Shown here in pieces: positions 15,515 through 25,228 of a stretch of DNA of 35,845 nt. Source of the stretch: Anaerolinea sp. (GTDB taxonomy: Bacteria; Chloroflexota; Anaerolineae; Anaerolineales; Anaerolineaceae); contig JARKOV010000153.1 of NCBI GenBank assembly GCA_029975965.1, forward strand, positions 1 through 35,845, given 5' to 3'. Numbering within the stretch: the stretch's first letter is position 1; each line of letters begins with the position of its first letter. Made by a program: the position numbers and the translations under genes. The notes under the pieces are model-generated. The model did no database searches. It had not been told where the DNA came from and was given only the letters and a program-made list of their open reading frames with translations.

Positions 15515-15536
15515 GGGTTGCGCTAAGCGGCAACCC
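15515..15536 (-). terminator. Possible terminator of the sigma/anti-sigma operon
   Basis: GGGTTGC (15515-15521) pairs with GCAACCC (15530-15536). On the minus strand CATTTTG follows, a short T run. It lies 47 nt downstream of the stop at 15584. Confidence 0.45.
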
Positions 15537-15583
15537 TGGTATAAAGCTCTGAGCCCCCTTTTTTAATAGGGAAAAGGGAAAGA

Positions 15584-16561
15584 TTAGCGATCCTGGTCGT
15601 TTCGAGGCAGCGCCTCCGGCGCCCCGTCTGTGTCACCGTTCACTTCACCCCCCGGACCGTAAGGGTAATTGGCCGAGGGGACGATGCCGGGCTGCAACCT
15701 GGCCGCTACCAGCCGGTTGTTCGACAGGCGGATCACCGAGACGGTGACTTGCTGACCCAGGGCAGGCACACCTTCTAGAGCGGCCTGGGCGCTCAACTCG
15801 ATCCACAGGTCGTCCACGCGGAAGCGGCCGCTGTCGAGCGCGGTGACCCGCCCACTGATCGTGTACAGCCGCGACTCGAACCACTCAACCACCAGCCGCC
15901 CATCCGCGAGTAAATCCGCGCGCAGGTAAACGTACTGCCCCACCAGCGCGCTCAACGCATCCACCATCTCCGCCGGCACATCCACCGGGATCTGGTTGAC
16001 CCGCCAGACTTTGTCGTCACCGATGGTCAGGTGACCGGCAAAATTCACCGTCTGGACGCGCTGCTGATCTCTCAGCTTTTCAACCTCAGCGTATCGCCGC
16101 AAGTCGAAAGTCTCTTCGCGTTCCAGCCGCTGGGCAGAGCTGGCGGGAAGATTTAAGGTCATTCGCTCGGCAGCCAGTTTCACCGGATAGAACATTTCCC
16201 CCGGTAGAGCGTCTATCGAGGCGAGCGCTGTTCCACCCAAGCCAAGCACAATCAATAAAATGACCGCCGGAACCGCCACGGCGCGCATCGAGCGAGCAAA
16301 TTTGACCCACAGACTCACCCTGGGCTCGACGGCCTTTCGCCGCTGGGCTTCCTGGGTCAGTTGTTCCCGGCTGCGCAGCATGGCTGCAACCGGGATGGTG
16401 TCCGAGCCTCGCGCTTCCCAGATCGCCAGGATCGATTCCAGAACAGGCTTTAACTCATTCGTCCATTCGGGATAATCAGCGAGGACCGCCGCCAACGAAT
16501 CACCACCCTGGAGACGTTCCAGGCATCGTTCAAAGACCCAATTGAGATCTTTGTTTGTCAT
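15584..16561 (-). CDS. Membrane protein with DUF5667- and DUF5666-like regions, likely anti-sigma partner
   Basis: 325 residues. The N-terminal cytoplasmic part (about 1-85: ERCLERLQGGDSLAAVLADYPEW...) has the shape of the short helical region found in Chloroflexota sigma-partner proteins. One transmembrane helix lies at about 93-116. It is followed by DALPGEMFYPVKLAAERMTLNL, the DUF5667 signature as I remember it. The extracytoplasmic C-terminal part has beta-rich ISGRVTALDSGRFRVDDLWIEL repeats like DUF5666. It overlaps the sigma gene by 4 nt (ATGA), so the two are coupled. Sigma binding is inferred from position, not from a recognised zinc-binding anti-sigma motif. Confidence 0.7.
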   Translation of the reverse strand: MTNKDLNWVFERCLERLQGGDSLAAVLADYPEWTNELKPVLESILAIWEARGSDTIPVAAMLRSREQLTQEAQRRKAVEPRVSLWVKFARSMRAVAVPAVILLIVLGLGGTALASIDALPGEMFYPVKLAAERMTLNLPASSAQRLEREETFDLRRYAEVEKLRDQQRVQTVNFAGHLTIGDDKVWRVNQIPVDVPAEMVDALSALVGQYVYLRADLLADGRLVVEWFESRLYTISGRVTALDSGRFRVDDLWIELSAQAALEGVPALGQQVTVSVIRLSNNRLVAARLQPGIVPSANYPYGPGGEVNGDTDGAPEALPRNDQDR

Positions 16562-17100
16562 CCTTTTTCCCTGCTTTCCAGATGGCGGCGCAGCGAGCCC
16601 AGGGCTCGAAACTGCAAGGTTTTGATCGCTCCAACCGACTTGCGCATTAATCCCGCGGTCTCTTCCAGCGAGAATTCCATCGTGAACCGGAATATCAGCA
16701 CTTGCTGCTGCTCGGGTGTCAACAGGCGCATGGCGCGCCTGACGGCGCGAGCTCGCTCATTCTGTTCGGTCGCCACTTCCGGTGTCTCTCCGCCCGACAG
16801 GTACTCGTGGTCATCCAGATTCTCGACCGGTTTGCGGTATTTCCGTCGCAACGCATCGTTGATCAGGTGATTGGCGGTCCCGAACAGCCATGCCCTCACA
16901 TCTCGCACTTCGCGACCTTTCCGCTGCAGGCTATCGATTAAACGCAAAAACACTTCTGCAGTGATATCTTCGACTAATTGTTCGTCGTCCAGCCGGTAAT
17001 GCACGTAGCGATAGATGGCTGGATAATACAGGTCGTGAATCTCTGCCAGAGCCTGGACGTCCAATTCGCGGGCGAGGGCGGTGAGTTTGTCCGGGTCCAT
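16558..17100 (-). CDS. ECF-type RNA polymerase sigma factor
   Basis: 180 residues. Region 2 has YRYVHYRLDDEQLVEDITAEVFLRLIDSL and VRAWLFGTANHLINDALRRK. Region 4 has LTPEQQQVLIFRFTMEFSLEETAGLMRKSVGAIKTLQFRALGSLRR, a helix-turn-helix that contacts the -35. The start is taken as ATG 17100 (MDPDKLTALARELD). The frame stays open upstream, but that part has no sigma similarity. No Shine-Dalgarno precedes the ATG. A TATACT (17144-17139) lies upstream with no recognisable -35, so a non-housekeeping or autoregulated promoter is possible. Confidence 0.92.
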   Translation of the reverse strand: MDPDKLTALARELDVQALAEIHDLYYPAIYRYVHYRLDDEQLVEDITAEVFLRLIDSLQRKGREVRDVRAWLFGTANHLINDALRRKYRKPVENLDDHEYLSGGETPEVATEQNERARAVRRAMRLLTPEQQQVLIFRFTMEFSLEETAGLMRKSVGAIKTLQFRALGSLRRHLESREKG

Positions 17101-17320
17101 GGATCGGTGATTGTTCGCAATCAAGGAAAGTCGTGAGTAGTATACACCAAATCTACCCCGATCTATCCAAATCGTCCGATACGCCGGATCACCAGACATT
17201 CTCAAGGCTGGGAAGCGCCAGGGGAAATTGCCTTCCAGCCAATCAGGATCCTGTCGCCACGATGTCCTACGGTTGGATTGTTAGAGTGCTACCTCTTAAG
17301 TCGTAATTTCTATTGGAAAG

Positions 17321-17794
17321 TTACGAGGGAGGACCGTCCCAACGCATCACTGACAGACCGCTATTTCGGGGTGCGAAACGCCGCAGCCATCGAAACACCT
17401 GCCAGATTCGGGCAAAGTAGGGAGGTAGTTCTTCTTCGGTTAGGGCGCGAAAGCCAAACCGCTCGTAGAAAGTTTGCAGGGTAGCGCGGCAGGTGAGATA
17501 GAGGGGCGGGGTCGAGTCCGCCAGCCATCCCTCAACCAGGGCGCGCGCGATCCCTCGATTGCGCCACTCTTTGAGCACCACCAACGACGCCAGCTCTCGA
17601 GTGCCGTCGAAATGCTGTTTTACCTGTGCACAGCCAATCACCGGGCCGGTTTCAAGACAGGCCAATCTGAAATTCTTCCAAGTCAATTGAAATGGATTGA
17701 GCTTTTCTGCCCACACGAGCCGGCGAATGATCCTCTGATCGTCCGCATTTGCCGGGCGGAAGCAAATCGCAGCGCCGTCGGAGTTCCTGATCAC
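17321..17794 (-). CDS. GNAT-family N-acetyltransferase
   Basis: 157 residues with the acetyl-CoA-binding motif A in modified form: ASLVVLKEWRNRGIARALVEGWL (R/QxxGxxA present as RNRGIA), then LTCRATLQTFYERFGFRAL. The target is unknown; family members acetylate small molecules, protein N-termini or tRNA-related substrates. The start is GTG at 17794, overlapping the gatB stop (GTGA), so translation depends on gatB. It is the last gene of the heat-shock operon as read from the sequence. No clear terminator is seen in 17206-17320. Confidence 0.85.
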   Translation of the reverse strand: MIRNSDGAAICFRPANADDQRIIRRLVWAEKLNPFQLTWKNFRLACLETGPVIGCAQVKQHFDGTRELASLVVLKEWRNRGIARALVEGWLADSTPPLYLTCRATLQTFYERFGFRALTEEELPPYFARIWQVFRWLRRFAPRNSGLSVMRWDGPPS

Positions 17795-19224
17795 CCCAGC
17801 AATTCGGTGAGAATGCTTCGGGCGAGGTTGGCATCAGCTTTGCCTTGCATCTTTCGCATCACCTGCCCGACAAACCAGCCCATCAAAGCCACCTTGCCGC
17901 CGTGATATGCGTCGACTTCTTTGGGATTTTCAGCCAGCACGTCCACGCACACTGAGCGGATTGCCGCATCATCGCTGACCCTTGCCAATCCTTCATCGGC
18001 CACAATTTTGGAGGGAGCAAACCCGGTGTCTTCCACTTTGGAGAGCAACGCCTTGCCGGTGGTGATGTTAATCACTCCCGAATCCACCAGCTTAAGCAGC
18101 TCTGCGAGGAACTGTGGGGTCAGCTTCATCTTCGCCGGCGACAGGTTGCGCTCATTGATCATGCGCAGCACTTCGTTCATCAACCAATTCGACACCTTCT
18201 TCGCGTCCGAAGCATAAGCCCGCACGGCTGCTTCGTAATAGTCGGATAACTGGCGCTCACTGGTCAGGATTTCTGCGTCGTATTCGGGCAGACCATATTG
18301 CTCAATGAAGCGCTGTCGCCTCTGCAACGGCAGCTCGGGGAAATCTGCAAGGATCGCCTCTCGCCAGGCATCCTCCAGCCTGACCGGCAGCAGGTCGGGT
18401 TCGCGGAAGTAGCGGTAGTCGGCTTCGGTCTCTTTGGAGCGCATTTTGCGCAGCGAGCCGCTGTCTTCGTCCCACTCCAGAGTCCAGGCTTCCACCTTGC
18501 GTCCTGCTTCCACCTCGCGCACTTGCCTGGCAAACTCCGTCTGAATCGCGGCCCGCACGGCTTCGATGGAGTTCACGTTCTTGATTTCAGTTTTTGGGTT
18601 GAGGTAACTCGCCCCCTTCGGGCGGATCGATACGTTGGCGTCACAGCGCAGGTGCGCTTTCTCCATGTCGGCTTCCGAGACGCCCAGCCAGCGCAACAAC
18701 TGGCGCAGCCGGACCAGGTATTGCGCCGCCTCGTCAGCGGTGCGCAAATCCGGGCCGGTGACCATCTCGATCAGGGGCACGCCGCAGCGATTGAAGTCGA
18801 TCAGCCTGCGCCCACCTTCACGCTTGGTCTTGCCGGCATCCTCTTCGATGTGCAATTTGTGAATGCTCACCCGCCGCACGTACCCCTGCGGCATGGGAAT
18901 GTCGATTCCACCGCCGTGTGCCAGCGCCATATCGTATTGCGAGATCTGGTATCCTTTGGGCAAATCGGGGTAGAAATAATTCTTGCGGTCAAAATAAGAA
19001 AGCGGCCTTAGCTCAGCCTGCATGGCGTGCGCCAGGAGAACCCCTTTTTCGACCACGGCTTTGTTGAGCACCGGCAGCACGCCCGGCAAACCGGTGCACA
19101 CCGGGCAGATATTGGTGTTGGGCGGATCGTACCAGGAATCCGCTTTGCAGGAACAGAAGATTTTTGTTGTGGTGTTGAGCTGGATGTGGGTTTCGAGCCC
19201 GATGACTGCTTCGTATTCGCTCAT
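17791..19224 (-). CDS. gatB: Aspartyl/glutamyl-tRNA amidotransferase subunit B
   Basis: A 477-residue GatB, the kinase/transamidase subunit that with GatA and GatC turns Glu-tRNA-Gln (or Asp-tRNA-Asn) into the amide form. It begins SEYEAVIGLETHIQLNT, with zinc ligands in CSC and CPVC, DRKNYFYPDLPKGYQISQYD, LRCDANVSIRP, and a YqeY-like tail domain ending MGWFVGQVMRKMQGKADANL. ATG 19224 has GGAG about 10 nt upstream. gatA and gatC are not nearby. It follows prmA by 43 nt in the same direction. Confidence 0.97.
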   Translation of the reverse strand: MSEYEAVIGLETHIQLNTTTKIFCSCKADSWYDPPNTNICPVCTGLPGVLPVLNKAVVEKGVLLAHAMQAELRPLSYFDRKNYFYPDLPKGYQISQYDMALAHGGGIDIPMPQGYVRRVSIHKLHIEEDAGKTKREGGRRLIDFNRCGVPLIEMVTGPDLRTADEAAQYLVRLRQLLRWLGVSEADMEKAHLRCDANVSIRPKGASYLNPKTEIKNVNSIEAVRAAIQTEFARQVREVEAGRKVEAWTLEWDEDSGSLRKMRSKETEADYRYFREPDLLPVRLEDAWREAILADFPELPLQRRQRFIEQYGLPEYDAEILTSERQLSDYYEAAVRAYASDAKKVSNWLMNEVLRMINERNLSPAKMKLTPQFLAELLKLVDSGVINITTGKALLSKVEDTGFAPSKIVADEGLARVSDDAAIRSVCVDVLAENPKEVDAYHGGKVALMGWFVGQVMRKMQGKADANLARSILTELLG

Positions 19225-19267
19225 CAATGGTTTCTCCGCGCGCTCTTCTGCGGGGATTATACCTGAA

Positions 19268-20194
19268 TTACTCCGCGATCTTGCGAAGCAATATCACCAC
19301 CCAATCGTTAATCTTTCGCTGCTCGATGAAGCGCAAACCGCGCCGCTGCGCCGCATCGACCACTCCGGCGGACTGTTCTTCAAGGATGCCCGAAAGCACC
19401 AGCGCGCCGCCATTTTCCACCAGGTCGGCGAGGCCGGCTTCGAACAGGCGGATGATCACCGGCGCGAGGATGTTCGCCAGCACAAGCGGCGCGTGGCGCA
19501 GGCTGAAGAGCCCCGCCAGCACTTCGCCCACCGAGCCGATGCCTACCTCCAGGCGCTCCAGCACGCCGTTGGCGGCGGCATTCTCGCGGGATGAAATGAC
19601 CGCCGCGTTGTCGATGTCCACCCCCAGCGCGCGTGAAGCCCCCAGCTTGAGCGCCGCGATGGACAGGATTCCAGAGCCACACCCGACATCAATGACCGGT
19701 CTACCAGGGATTACGCAACTTTCCAGCATTTCCATGCACAATTGCGTGGTGGGGTGGGTGCCAGTGCCAAAAGCCATGCTTGGGTCGATCTTGACCGCGA
19801 TGCGGGTTTCCCCCGGCTCGGTTGCATACCAGGCCGGCAAGATCAACAGATTCTGCCCTACTGGGATTGGGTGGTAATGTGCTTTCCAGGCAGCCATCCA
19901 GTCTTCGTCCTGGATACCGCGGTATGCCGGCTCGGGTAGCGGCTGGATACGCCCCAGGTACCACAGCGCTTCAGCAACTTTCTGGCGCAACTCCTCGATC
20001 TGCTCATCGACTGGCAGGTAGCCGTACACGCGTACCGGGCCGTAAGGCGTGCCTTCGTCTTCAGCGTCGTTATACCTCACGGCAGATTCGACGACCACGC
20101 CCCCAGAGACGAAGCGGCTGAGCACTTCGGCTACCGCCTCGCCCAACTCCGGTTCGACCACCAGCGAGACTTCCAGCCAGCGCGCGTCTTCCAT
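19268..20194 (-). CDS. prmA: Ribosomal protein L11 methyltransferase
   Basis: A 308-residue PrmA that methylates L11. The N-terminal substrate-binding domain (WLEVSLVVEPELGEAVAEVL) is followed by a linker and the methyltransferase domain with FGTGTHPTTQLCMEML, motif I VIDVGCGSGILSIAALKLGA, and the catalytic-site segment VLANILAPVI (for N-[IL]-x-x-x). The start overlaps the dnaJ stop (TAATG), so the two are translationally coupled; prmA next to dnaJ is a common linkage in several phyla. Its substrate gene, rplK, is at 1716-2141. Confidence 0.95.
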   Translation of the reverse strand: MEDARWLEVSLVVEPELGEAVAEVLSRFVSGGVVVESAVRYNDAEDEGTPYGPVRVYGYLPVDEQIEELRQKVAEALWYLGRIQPLPEPAYRGIQDEDWMAAWKAHYHPIPVGQNLLILPAWYATEPGETRIAVKIDPSMAFGTGTHPTTQLCMEMLESCVIPGRPVIDVGCGSGILSIAALKLGASRALGVDIDNAAVISSRENAAANGVLERLEVGIGSVGEVLAGLFSLRHAPLVLANILAPVIIRLFEAGLADLVENGGALVLSGILEEQSAGVVDAAQRRGLRFIEQRKINDWVVILLRKIAE

Positions 20195-21306
20195 TAGAAC
20201 AATTCTTTCAGGCGGTCGATGAAGCTCTTTTCTTCCGGTTTCACCTCGCTGCCGAGCGTCTCGGCGAGCTCTTCGAAAATTTTGCGCTGCTCGGGCGTCA
20301 GCCTGGTCGGCACTTCCACGTTGATCATCACCTGCTGGTCCCCACGACCATTCGAGCGCAGGTGCGGGACGCCTTTCCCGCGGATGGTGAACACCTTTCC
20401 GGGCTGCGTGCCCGCCGGAATGCTCAGATTTGTCGCCCCATCGATCGTCGGCACCTCGATATCCGCGCCCAGGGTTGCCTGAGCCAGGTTGATGTTGAGA
20501 TTCAACCAGATATCGTCCTGTTTGCGATGGAAGAACTGGTGGGGCTTGACCTGCACTTCCAGGTAAAGGTTGCCGTTCGGACCGCCAAACGCCCCTGGCT
20601 GGCCTTCACCGGCCAGGCGGATCTGCTGCCCGTTGTCAATCCCCGCAGGGATCGAGACGGATTTTTTTACCGTTTTTCGTTCCAATCCCCGCCCACGGCA
20701 GGTTTTACAGGGGGTCTCGATCATCTCACCCGCGCCGTTACAGGTCGGGCAGGTCGTCACCTGCACCATCGAGCCGAGAATTGTCTGGCGCACCTGGCGG
20801 ACTTCGCCGCGCCCATTGCAGGTATTGCAGCGCAACGGAGAGGTACCCGGTTCAGCCCCATTTCCCCGGCATCGCGAACACACCTCGTCACGGGTGACCT
20901 CGATGTCTTTCTCGACGCCAAACACCGCCTCTTCAAAGCTCAACGAGATCGGGTAATTTAAATCAGCGCCCCGCCGCGGGTTATTTCGTGAGCGTCTCCC
21001 GCCGCCGCCCATTCCAAACCCAAACAACTCCTCGAAGATATCCGAGAAATCCATGGTGGAAAAGTCGGGCATTCCGCCCATCCCATTCAGACCCGCATGA
21101 CCATAGCGATCATATGCAGCGCGCTTTTCCTGGTCTGATAGCACAGCGTATGCTTCGTTGATTTCTTTAAAGCGCTCTTCCGCATCCGCCGATTTATTCA
21201 CATCCGGATGATACTGGCGTGCCAGATTGCGGAAGGCCGATTTTATTTCATCTTGCCCGGCTCCGCGCTGAACCCCTAAGATCTCGTAGTAATCTCGTTG
21301 CGCCAT
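20194..21306 (-). CDS. dnaJ: Chaperone DnaJ
   Basis: A 370-residue type I J-protein. The J domain (1-70) has the HPD tripeptide in QYHPDVN. A Gly/Phe-rich linker follows ([11 protein letters not shown]). The zinc region has four CxxCxGxG repeats: [24 protein letters not shown] and CKTCRGRG. The C-terminal substrate-binding domain ends [13 protein letters not shown]. It stimulates DnaK ATPase and delivers clients. The ribosome-binding site is weak. A 133-nt gap with a GC palindrome separates it from dnaK. Confidence 0.98.
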   Translation of the reverse strand: MAQRDYYEILGVQRGAGQDEIKSAFRNLARQYHPDVNKSADAEERFKEINEAYAVLSDQEKRAAYDRYGHAGLNGMGGMPDFSTMDFSDIFEELFGFGMGGGGRRSRNNPRRGADLNYPISLSFEEAVFGVEKDIEVTRDEVCSRCRGNGAEPGTSPLRCNTCNGRGEVRQVRQTILGSMVQVTTCPTCNGAGEMIETPCKTCRGRGLERKTVKKSVSIPAGIDNGQQIRLAGEGQPGAFGGPNGNLYLEVQVKPHQFFHRKQDDIWLNLNINLAQATLGADIEVPTIDGATNLSIPAGTQPGKVFTIRGKGVPHLRSNGRGDQQVMINVEVPTRLTPEQRKIFEELAETLGSEVKPEEKSFIDRLKELF

Positions 21307-21391
21307 TCTCGGTAAATTCCACCTGGATTGAGACTGCTTGAGCTAAATATCTATCTCTCCAACATCGATGTTTGAGGCTATCATCCGCTAA

Positions 21392-21412
21392 GGGCGGGTC
21401 AGCGACCCGCCC
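21392..21412. repeat. REP-like GC palindrome between dnaK and dnaJ
   Basis: GGGCGGGTC-AGC-GACCCGCCC, a perfect 9-bp stem with a 3-nt loop and no T tract. In form it resembles the short palindromic repeats scattered in Chloroflexota intergenic DNA. It might also damp expression of dnaJ relative to dnaK. Confidence 0.6.
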
Positions 21413-21439
21413 CTGTAGGATCATGCTATTTTACACCGT

Positions 21440-23356
21440 TTACGCGTTGCGGAATTCCCCGTCGACCACGTTGTCGCCGGATTCTCCGCTCGGACCGGCC
21501 CCCGGTTGGGTCTCAGGACCACTTCCGGCGGGGCCAGCGCCCGCTTCGCCACCGGGCTGTTGATACATGCTGCCGCCCAGCTTCTGGATCGTTTGGGCCA
21601 GCTGCTCGGTATCTTTGCGAATTTGCTCCACGTTATCGGTGTTGATCGTCTGGCGCAGGGTGGCGATCCCCTCCTCGACCTTTTTCTTCATATCCTCGGG
21701 CAGCTTATCGCTGTACTCGCGGATCATCTTCTCGCCCGAGTAAATCGTGTTATCCGCATTGTTCTTGACTTCGATCAATTCCTTGCGTTTGCGATCTTCT
21801 TCCGCATGGGCTTCGGCTTCCTTCCGCATCTTCTCCACTTCGGCCTCGCTCAATCCCGAAGAGGCAGTGATGGTGATGTGCTGGCTGCGACCGGTCGCCT
21901 TATCTTGCGCGGTGACTTTTAAGATGCCATTCGCGTCGATATCGAAGGTCACCTCAATCTGCGGAATGCCGCGCGGCGAAGAAGGAATGCCATCCAGAAT
22001 AAACCGGCCGAGAGACTTGTTGTCGCCAGCCATCGGGCGCTCACCCTGGACGACATGGATTTCAACCTGGGTTTGCCCATCGGAAGCGGTGGAATAGATC
22101 TGGCTCTTGCGGGTGGGGATGGTCGTGTTGCGCTCAATCATCGGCGTGGCGACCCCACCCAGCGTTTCCACCGACAGGGTTAAGGGGGTCACATCCAGCA
22201 AGAGAATGTCTTTCACCTCTCCACCCAGCACGCCCGCCTGGATCGCCGCACCAACCGCAACCACCTCATCTGGGTTGACTCCCTTGTGTGGATCCTTTCC
22301 AAACAGCCGACGCACCGCTTCTTGCACGGCGGGCATGCGGGTCATGCCGCCGACCAGCACCACCTCGTTGATATCCGAGGGCTGCAGCCCGGCGTCGCTC
22401 AACGCGCGCCGCACCGGATCCAGGGATTTCTCAACCAGGTCGCCGGTCAATTGCTCGAGCCGTGCGCGGGTCATGTTCATCACCATATGCTTCGGGCCGC
22501 TGGCGTCAGCGGTGATGTAGGGCAGGTTGATCTCGGTCTGCATGACCGAAGAAAGCTCGATCTTCGCCTTCTCGGCGGCTTCCTTGAGGCGTTGCAATGC
22601 CTGGCGATCGTTGCGCAGGTCGATCCCGTGTTCTTTCTTGAACTCGGCGATCAGGTAATCCATGATGCGCACGTCGAAGTCATCTCCGCCGAGGAACGTG
22701 TCGCCACTCGTCGAGCGGACCTGGAACACCCCGTCGCCCACGTCCAGGATCGAGATATCGAAGGTGCCGCCACCCAGGTCGTAAACTGCGATCACTTCAT
22801 TCTTTTTCTTGTCCAGGCCATAGGCCAGCGAAGACGCCGTGGGCTCATTGATGATGCGCAGCACTTCCAGACCGGCAATTTTACCGGCATCTTTGGTGGC
22901 GTTGCGTTGAGCATCGTTGAAGTAAGCCGGAACGGTGATCACCGCCTGGGTGACCGGTTCGCCAAGGTATGCTTCCGCATCCTGTTTGAGTTTTGCCAGG
23001 ATCATCGCCGAGATTTCGGGAGGAGAGTACTCGCGTCCGTCCAACACCACACGCAAATCGCCGTTTGGAGCTTTCGCCACCTTGTACGGCACCCGGCTGA
23101 TCGTGCGCTGCACTTCGGGATCCTCAAATTTCCGCCCCATGAAGCGCTTGATCGAGAAAATGGTATTTTCAGGGTTGATGATGGCCTGGTTGCGCGCCGT
23201 GCGACCAACAATTCGCTCGTGGTTCTTGTTATATGCCACCACGGACGGAACCAACCGCTCTCCCTCCGCTGCCGGAATCACGACCGGCTCGCCGCCCATC
23301 ATGACCGCAGCTACAGAATTTGTCGTGCCAAGATCGATGCCAATGATTTTTCCCAT
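21440..23356 (-). CDS. dnaK: Chaperone DnaK (Hsp70)
   Basis: A 638-residue Hsp70. The ATPase domain has [64 protein letters not shown] and [12 protein letters not shown]. The substrate-binding domain starts at about 385 ([17 protein letters not shown]). A helical lid and a Gly/Pro/Ala-rich tail end in [16 protein letters not shown] precedes the ATG. grpE ends 10 nt upstream, in the operon hrcA-grpE-dnaK-dnaJ. Confidence 0.99.
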   Translation of the reverse strand: MGKIIGIDLGTTNSVAAVMMGGEPVVIPAAEGERLVPSVVAYNKNHERIVGRTARNQAIINPENTIFSIKRFMGRKFEDPEVQRTISRVPYKVAKAPNGDLRVVLDGREYSPPEISAMILAKLKQDAEAYLGEPVTQAVITVPAYFNDAQRNATKDAGKIAGLEVLRIINEPTASSLAYGLDKKKNEVIAVYDLGGGTFDISILDVGDGVFQVRSTSGDTFLGGDDFDVRIMDYLIAEFKKEHGIDLRNDRQALQRLKEAAEKAKIELSSVMQTEINLPYITADASGPKHMVMNMTRARLEQLTGDLVEKSLDPVRRALSDAGLQPSDINEVVLVGGMTRMPAVQEAVRRLFGKDPHKGVNPDEVVAVGAAIQAGVLGGEVKDILLLDVTPLTLSVETLGGVATPMIERNTTIPTRKSQIYSTASDGQTQVEIHVVQGERPMAGDNKSLGRFILDGIPSSPRGIPQIEVTFDIDANGILKVTAQDKATGRSQHITITASSGLSEAEVEKMRKEAEAHAEEDRKRKELIEVKNNADNTIYSGEKMIREYSDKLPEDMKKKVEEGIATLRQTINTDNVEQIRKDTEQLAQTIQKLGGSMYQQPGGEAGAGPAGSGPETQPGAGPSGESGDNVVDGEFRNA

Positions 23357-23366
23357 ATGATTTCTC

Positions 23367-23987
23367 CTATCGCGCTACTCGAACTCGCGCCGGGCGTAGA
23401 ACCCGGTCGCCGAGGATGTAACCTTCTTGAACCACGCCAATGATTTGCCCGCTGGTGTGATTCTCGCTTTCTTCAATCGAGATTGCCTCATGCCGCAACG
23501 GGTCGAAATCCTCATTCTCCGCCGGAATGCGTTGGATGCCTTCTGCGGTGAGAATGTTCTGAAGCTTGCGGTAAATTAAGTCGATACCATCTGCCCAGGC
23601 GGCAGCCGAGCCATCCGTTGGGCGATGTTTCATCGCCCGGTCCATGTCGTCCAGGACCATCAGATACTTTTTGATGATCTCGCCGGCAATGTTCTGGCTG
23701 AGGTTGGCCTGATCCCGGTCCACTCTGCGCTTGTAGTTGGCGAAGTCTGCCCTCTCGCGTTGCCAGCCATCAAAATATTCCTTGGCTTTCCCTTCGGTCT
23801 CAACGAGGGTCTGCTGCAATGCTTCGAACTCTTTTTTCGAGACGACATCCTCCCCCGCCTTCTCGCCTGCGGCTCGTTTCCGGAACGGCGGAATGATATC
23901 GTCCTCATTCTCAACCGGTTCAGGGGTTAAGGATTCTTCAACAGGTGATTCTTTCGGAGTTGCATGTTTATGTTTACGTTCTGCCAT
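23367..23987 (-). CDS. grpE: Nucleotide exchange factor GrpE
   Basis: 206 residues. A charged, disordered N-terminus (about 1-50) is followed by the long dimerising coiled coil ([40 protein letters not shown]) and a C-terminal beta domain with the family signature EGIQRI...[10 protein letters not shown], then [26 protein letters not shown]. It releases ADP from DnaK. AGGGAAG precedes the ATG. Confidence 0.97.
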   Translation of the reverse strand: MAERKHKHATPKESPVEESLTPEPVENEDDIIPPFRKRAAGEKAGEDVVSKKEFEALQQTLVETEGKAKEYFDGWQRERADFANYKRRVDRDQANLSQNIAGEIIKKYLMVLDDMDRAMKHRPTDGSAAAWADGIDLIYRKLQNILTAEGIQRIPAENEDFDPLRHEAISIEESENHTSGQIIGVVQEGYILGDRVLRPARVRVAR

Positions 23988-24048
23988 ATCACTTCCCTGT
24001 TCTTAAGTGTCGGTTTAACTGGCTTTCAGTTTTTTTCGCTGTCGCCAG

Positions 24049-25092
24049 CTAATTCTCTTCCACCAGCGTCTCCGCGACCAGGTCGCTCAACAGACCGGAG
24101 AGAAAGCGCATCACCGAGATGGTCCGCCCATACGCCATGCGCATGGGTCCGAGGACGCCCAATGTTCCGGTAGCCAGGCCCGGAACGCCGTACTGCGCCA
24201 ACAGGACTGAGCTCTGCCGCAGGTCGTCCCAGGTGCCTTCTCCACCGATGAAAACTTGCACACCGCCTACCGTACCCGTTGCAAGGACCGTGCGCGCCAG
24301 CAGGTCTTGCAGGCGAGAGCGTTCTTCCAGCACACGCAGGGCGCGTCGGGCGTCTTCCGAGCTGGCATATTCCGGCTCGGCCAGCACGTTGGTCAGGCCG
24401 TCCAGGTACACTTCGCCAGACAGCTTGGTGCTCGCCTGGTCGAGATCGGCCAAGATCCATTCGAGCAGGTCACGCTCTAACGAGTTGAGGCTGGCATTGG
24501 TCGCACGGATTTGCTCTACATCTTTGTCTCGGAACAACCTGGTCAGGCTGTCGGCAGTCGCCGAGAGCACCTCCTGAGTCACCGGCTCGCTCAACGTCAC
24601 CAGCCGCTGGCGAACCTCCCCGCCCACAATCACCAACACCATTAAAACCTGCCGCCCTCGCGTGGAGATCAACTCGACGTGTTTTAGTTTGGTCAAATCG
24701 GGGTGGGGAGCGGTCACCAACGAGGCAGCGCGCGATTGATGGGCCAGCACCGAAGCTGCCAGGCGCATCCATTGTTCCACGTCGTTGTGCATCTGGTAGA
24801 ACTGGTGCGTGATGGTGCGCTGCATCGTGTCGGGCAGATGAGTCTCCTGGAGCAACCTGCCGACGAAGTAGCGATACCCCTCTTCGGTCGGAACACGCCC
24901 GGCAGAGGTGTGCGGCTGGCGCAAGTAACCCATCTCGGTCAACGCAGCCAGCTCGTTGCGCACGGTTGCCGAACTCATATCCAGGTTGTATTGCTCGACC
25001 AGGTAGCGGGAACCGATCGGCGCAGCCGTTCTGGCATACTCGTGCACCACCAGTGCCAGTAAAAAACGTTGTCGCTCAGTCGGTTGGTTCAT
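24049..25092 (-). CDS. hrcA: Heat-inducible transcription repressor HrcA
   Basis: A 347-residue repressor that binds CIRCE and needs the GroE system to stay active in the families studied. The N-terminal winged helix reads LALVVHEYARTAAPIGSRYLVEQYNLDMSSATVRNELAALTEMGYLRQPHTSAGRVPTEEGYRYFV, the HrcA signature. The C-terminal GAF-like domain includes VFIGGEGTWDDL and VLGPMRMAYGRTISVMRFLS. It is the first gene of the operon, 21 nt downstream of a perfect CIRCE (25113-25139), so it represses itself. The ribosome-binding site is weak. Confidence 0.97.
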   Translation of the reverse strand: MNQPTERQRFLLALVVHEYARTAAPIGSRYLVEQYNLDMSSATVRNELAALTEMGYLRQPHTSAGRVPTEEGYRYFVGRLLQETHLPDTMQRTITHQFYQMHNDVEQWMRLAASVLAHQSRAASLVTAPHPDLTKLKHVELISTRGRQVLMVLVIVGGEVRQRLVTLSEPVTQEVLSATADSLTRLFRDKDVEQIRATNASLNSLERDLLEWILADLDQASTKLSGEVYLDGLTNVLAEPEYASSEDARRALRVLEERSRLQDLLARTVLATGTVGGVQVFIGGEGTWDDLRQSSVLLAQYGVPGLATGTLGVLGPMRMAYGRTISVMRFLSGLLSDLVAETLVEEN

Positions 25093-25112
25093 CGTGCGCT
25101 CTGTTCTTCAAA

Positions 25113-25139
25113 TTAGCACTCTCGTCGTGAGAGTGCTAA
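25113..25139. promoter_or_regulatory. CIRCE operator
   Basis: TTAGCACTC-N9-GAGTGCTAA, an exact match to the CIRCE consensus. It lies just downstream of the expected transcription start, between the promoter and hrcA. Confidence 0.98.
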
Positions 25140-25152
25140 CATCCCGGATAAA

Positions 25153-25181
25153 ATCATACCATGCCATAAAACATGCGTCAA
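25153..25181 (-). promoter_or_regulatory. Promoter of the hrcA-grpE-dnaK-dnaJ operon
   Basis: On the minus strand, TTGACG (25181-25176), a 17-nt spacer and TATGAT (25158-25153) with an upstream TGG (extended -10). Transcription should start near 25146, just before CIRCE. Confidence 0.88.
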
Positions 25182-25228
25182 GCGGAGGGGGAACTCTCTT
25201 ATATATTTCTGATAAACGACCGGTATTT

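Noticed and set aside
22286..23443. Long open frame (about 385 codons) on the plus strand opposite dnaK
   Set aside because: A well-known shadow frame of dnaK genes; composition is that of reversed dnaK codons.
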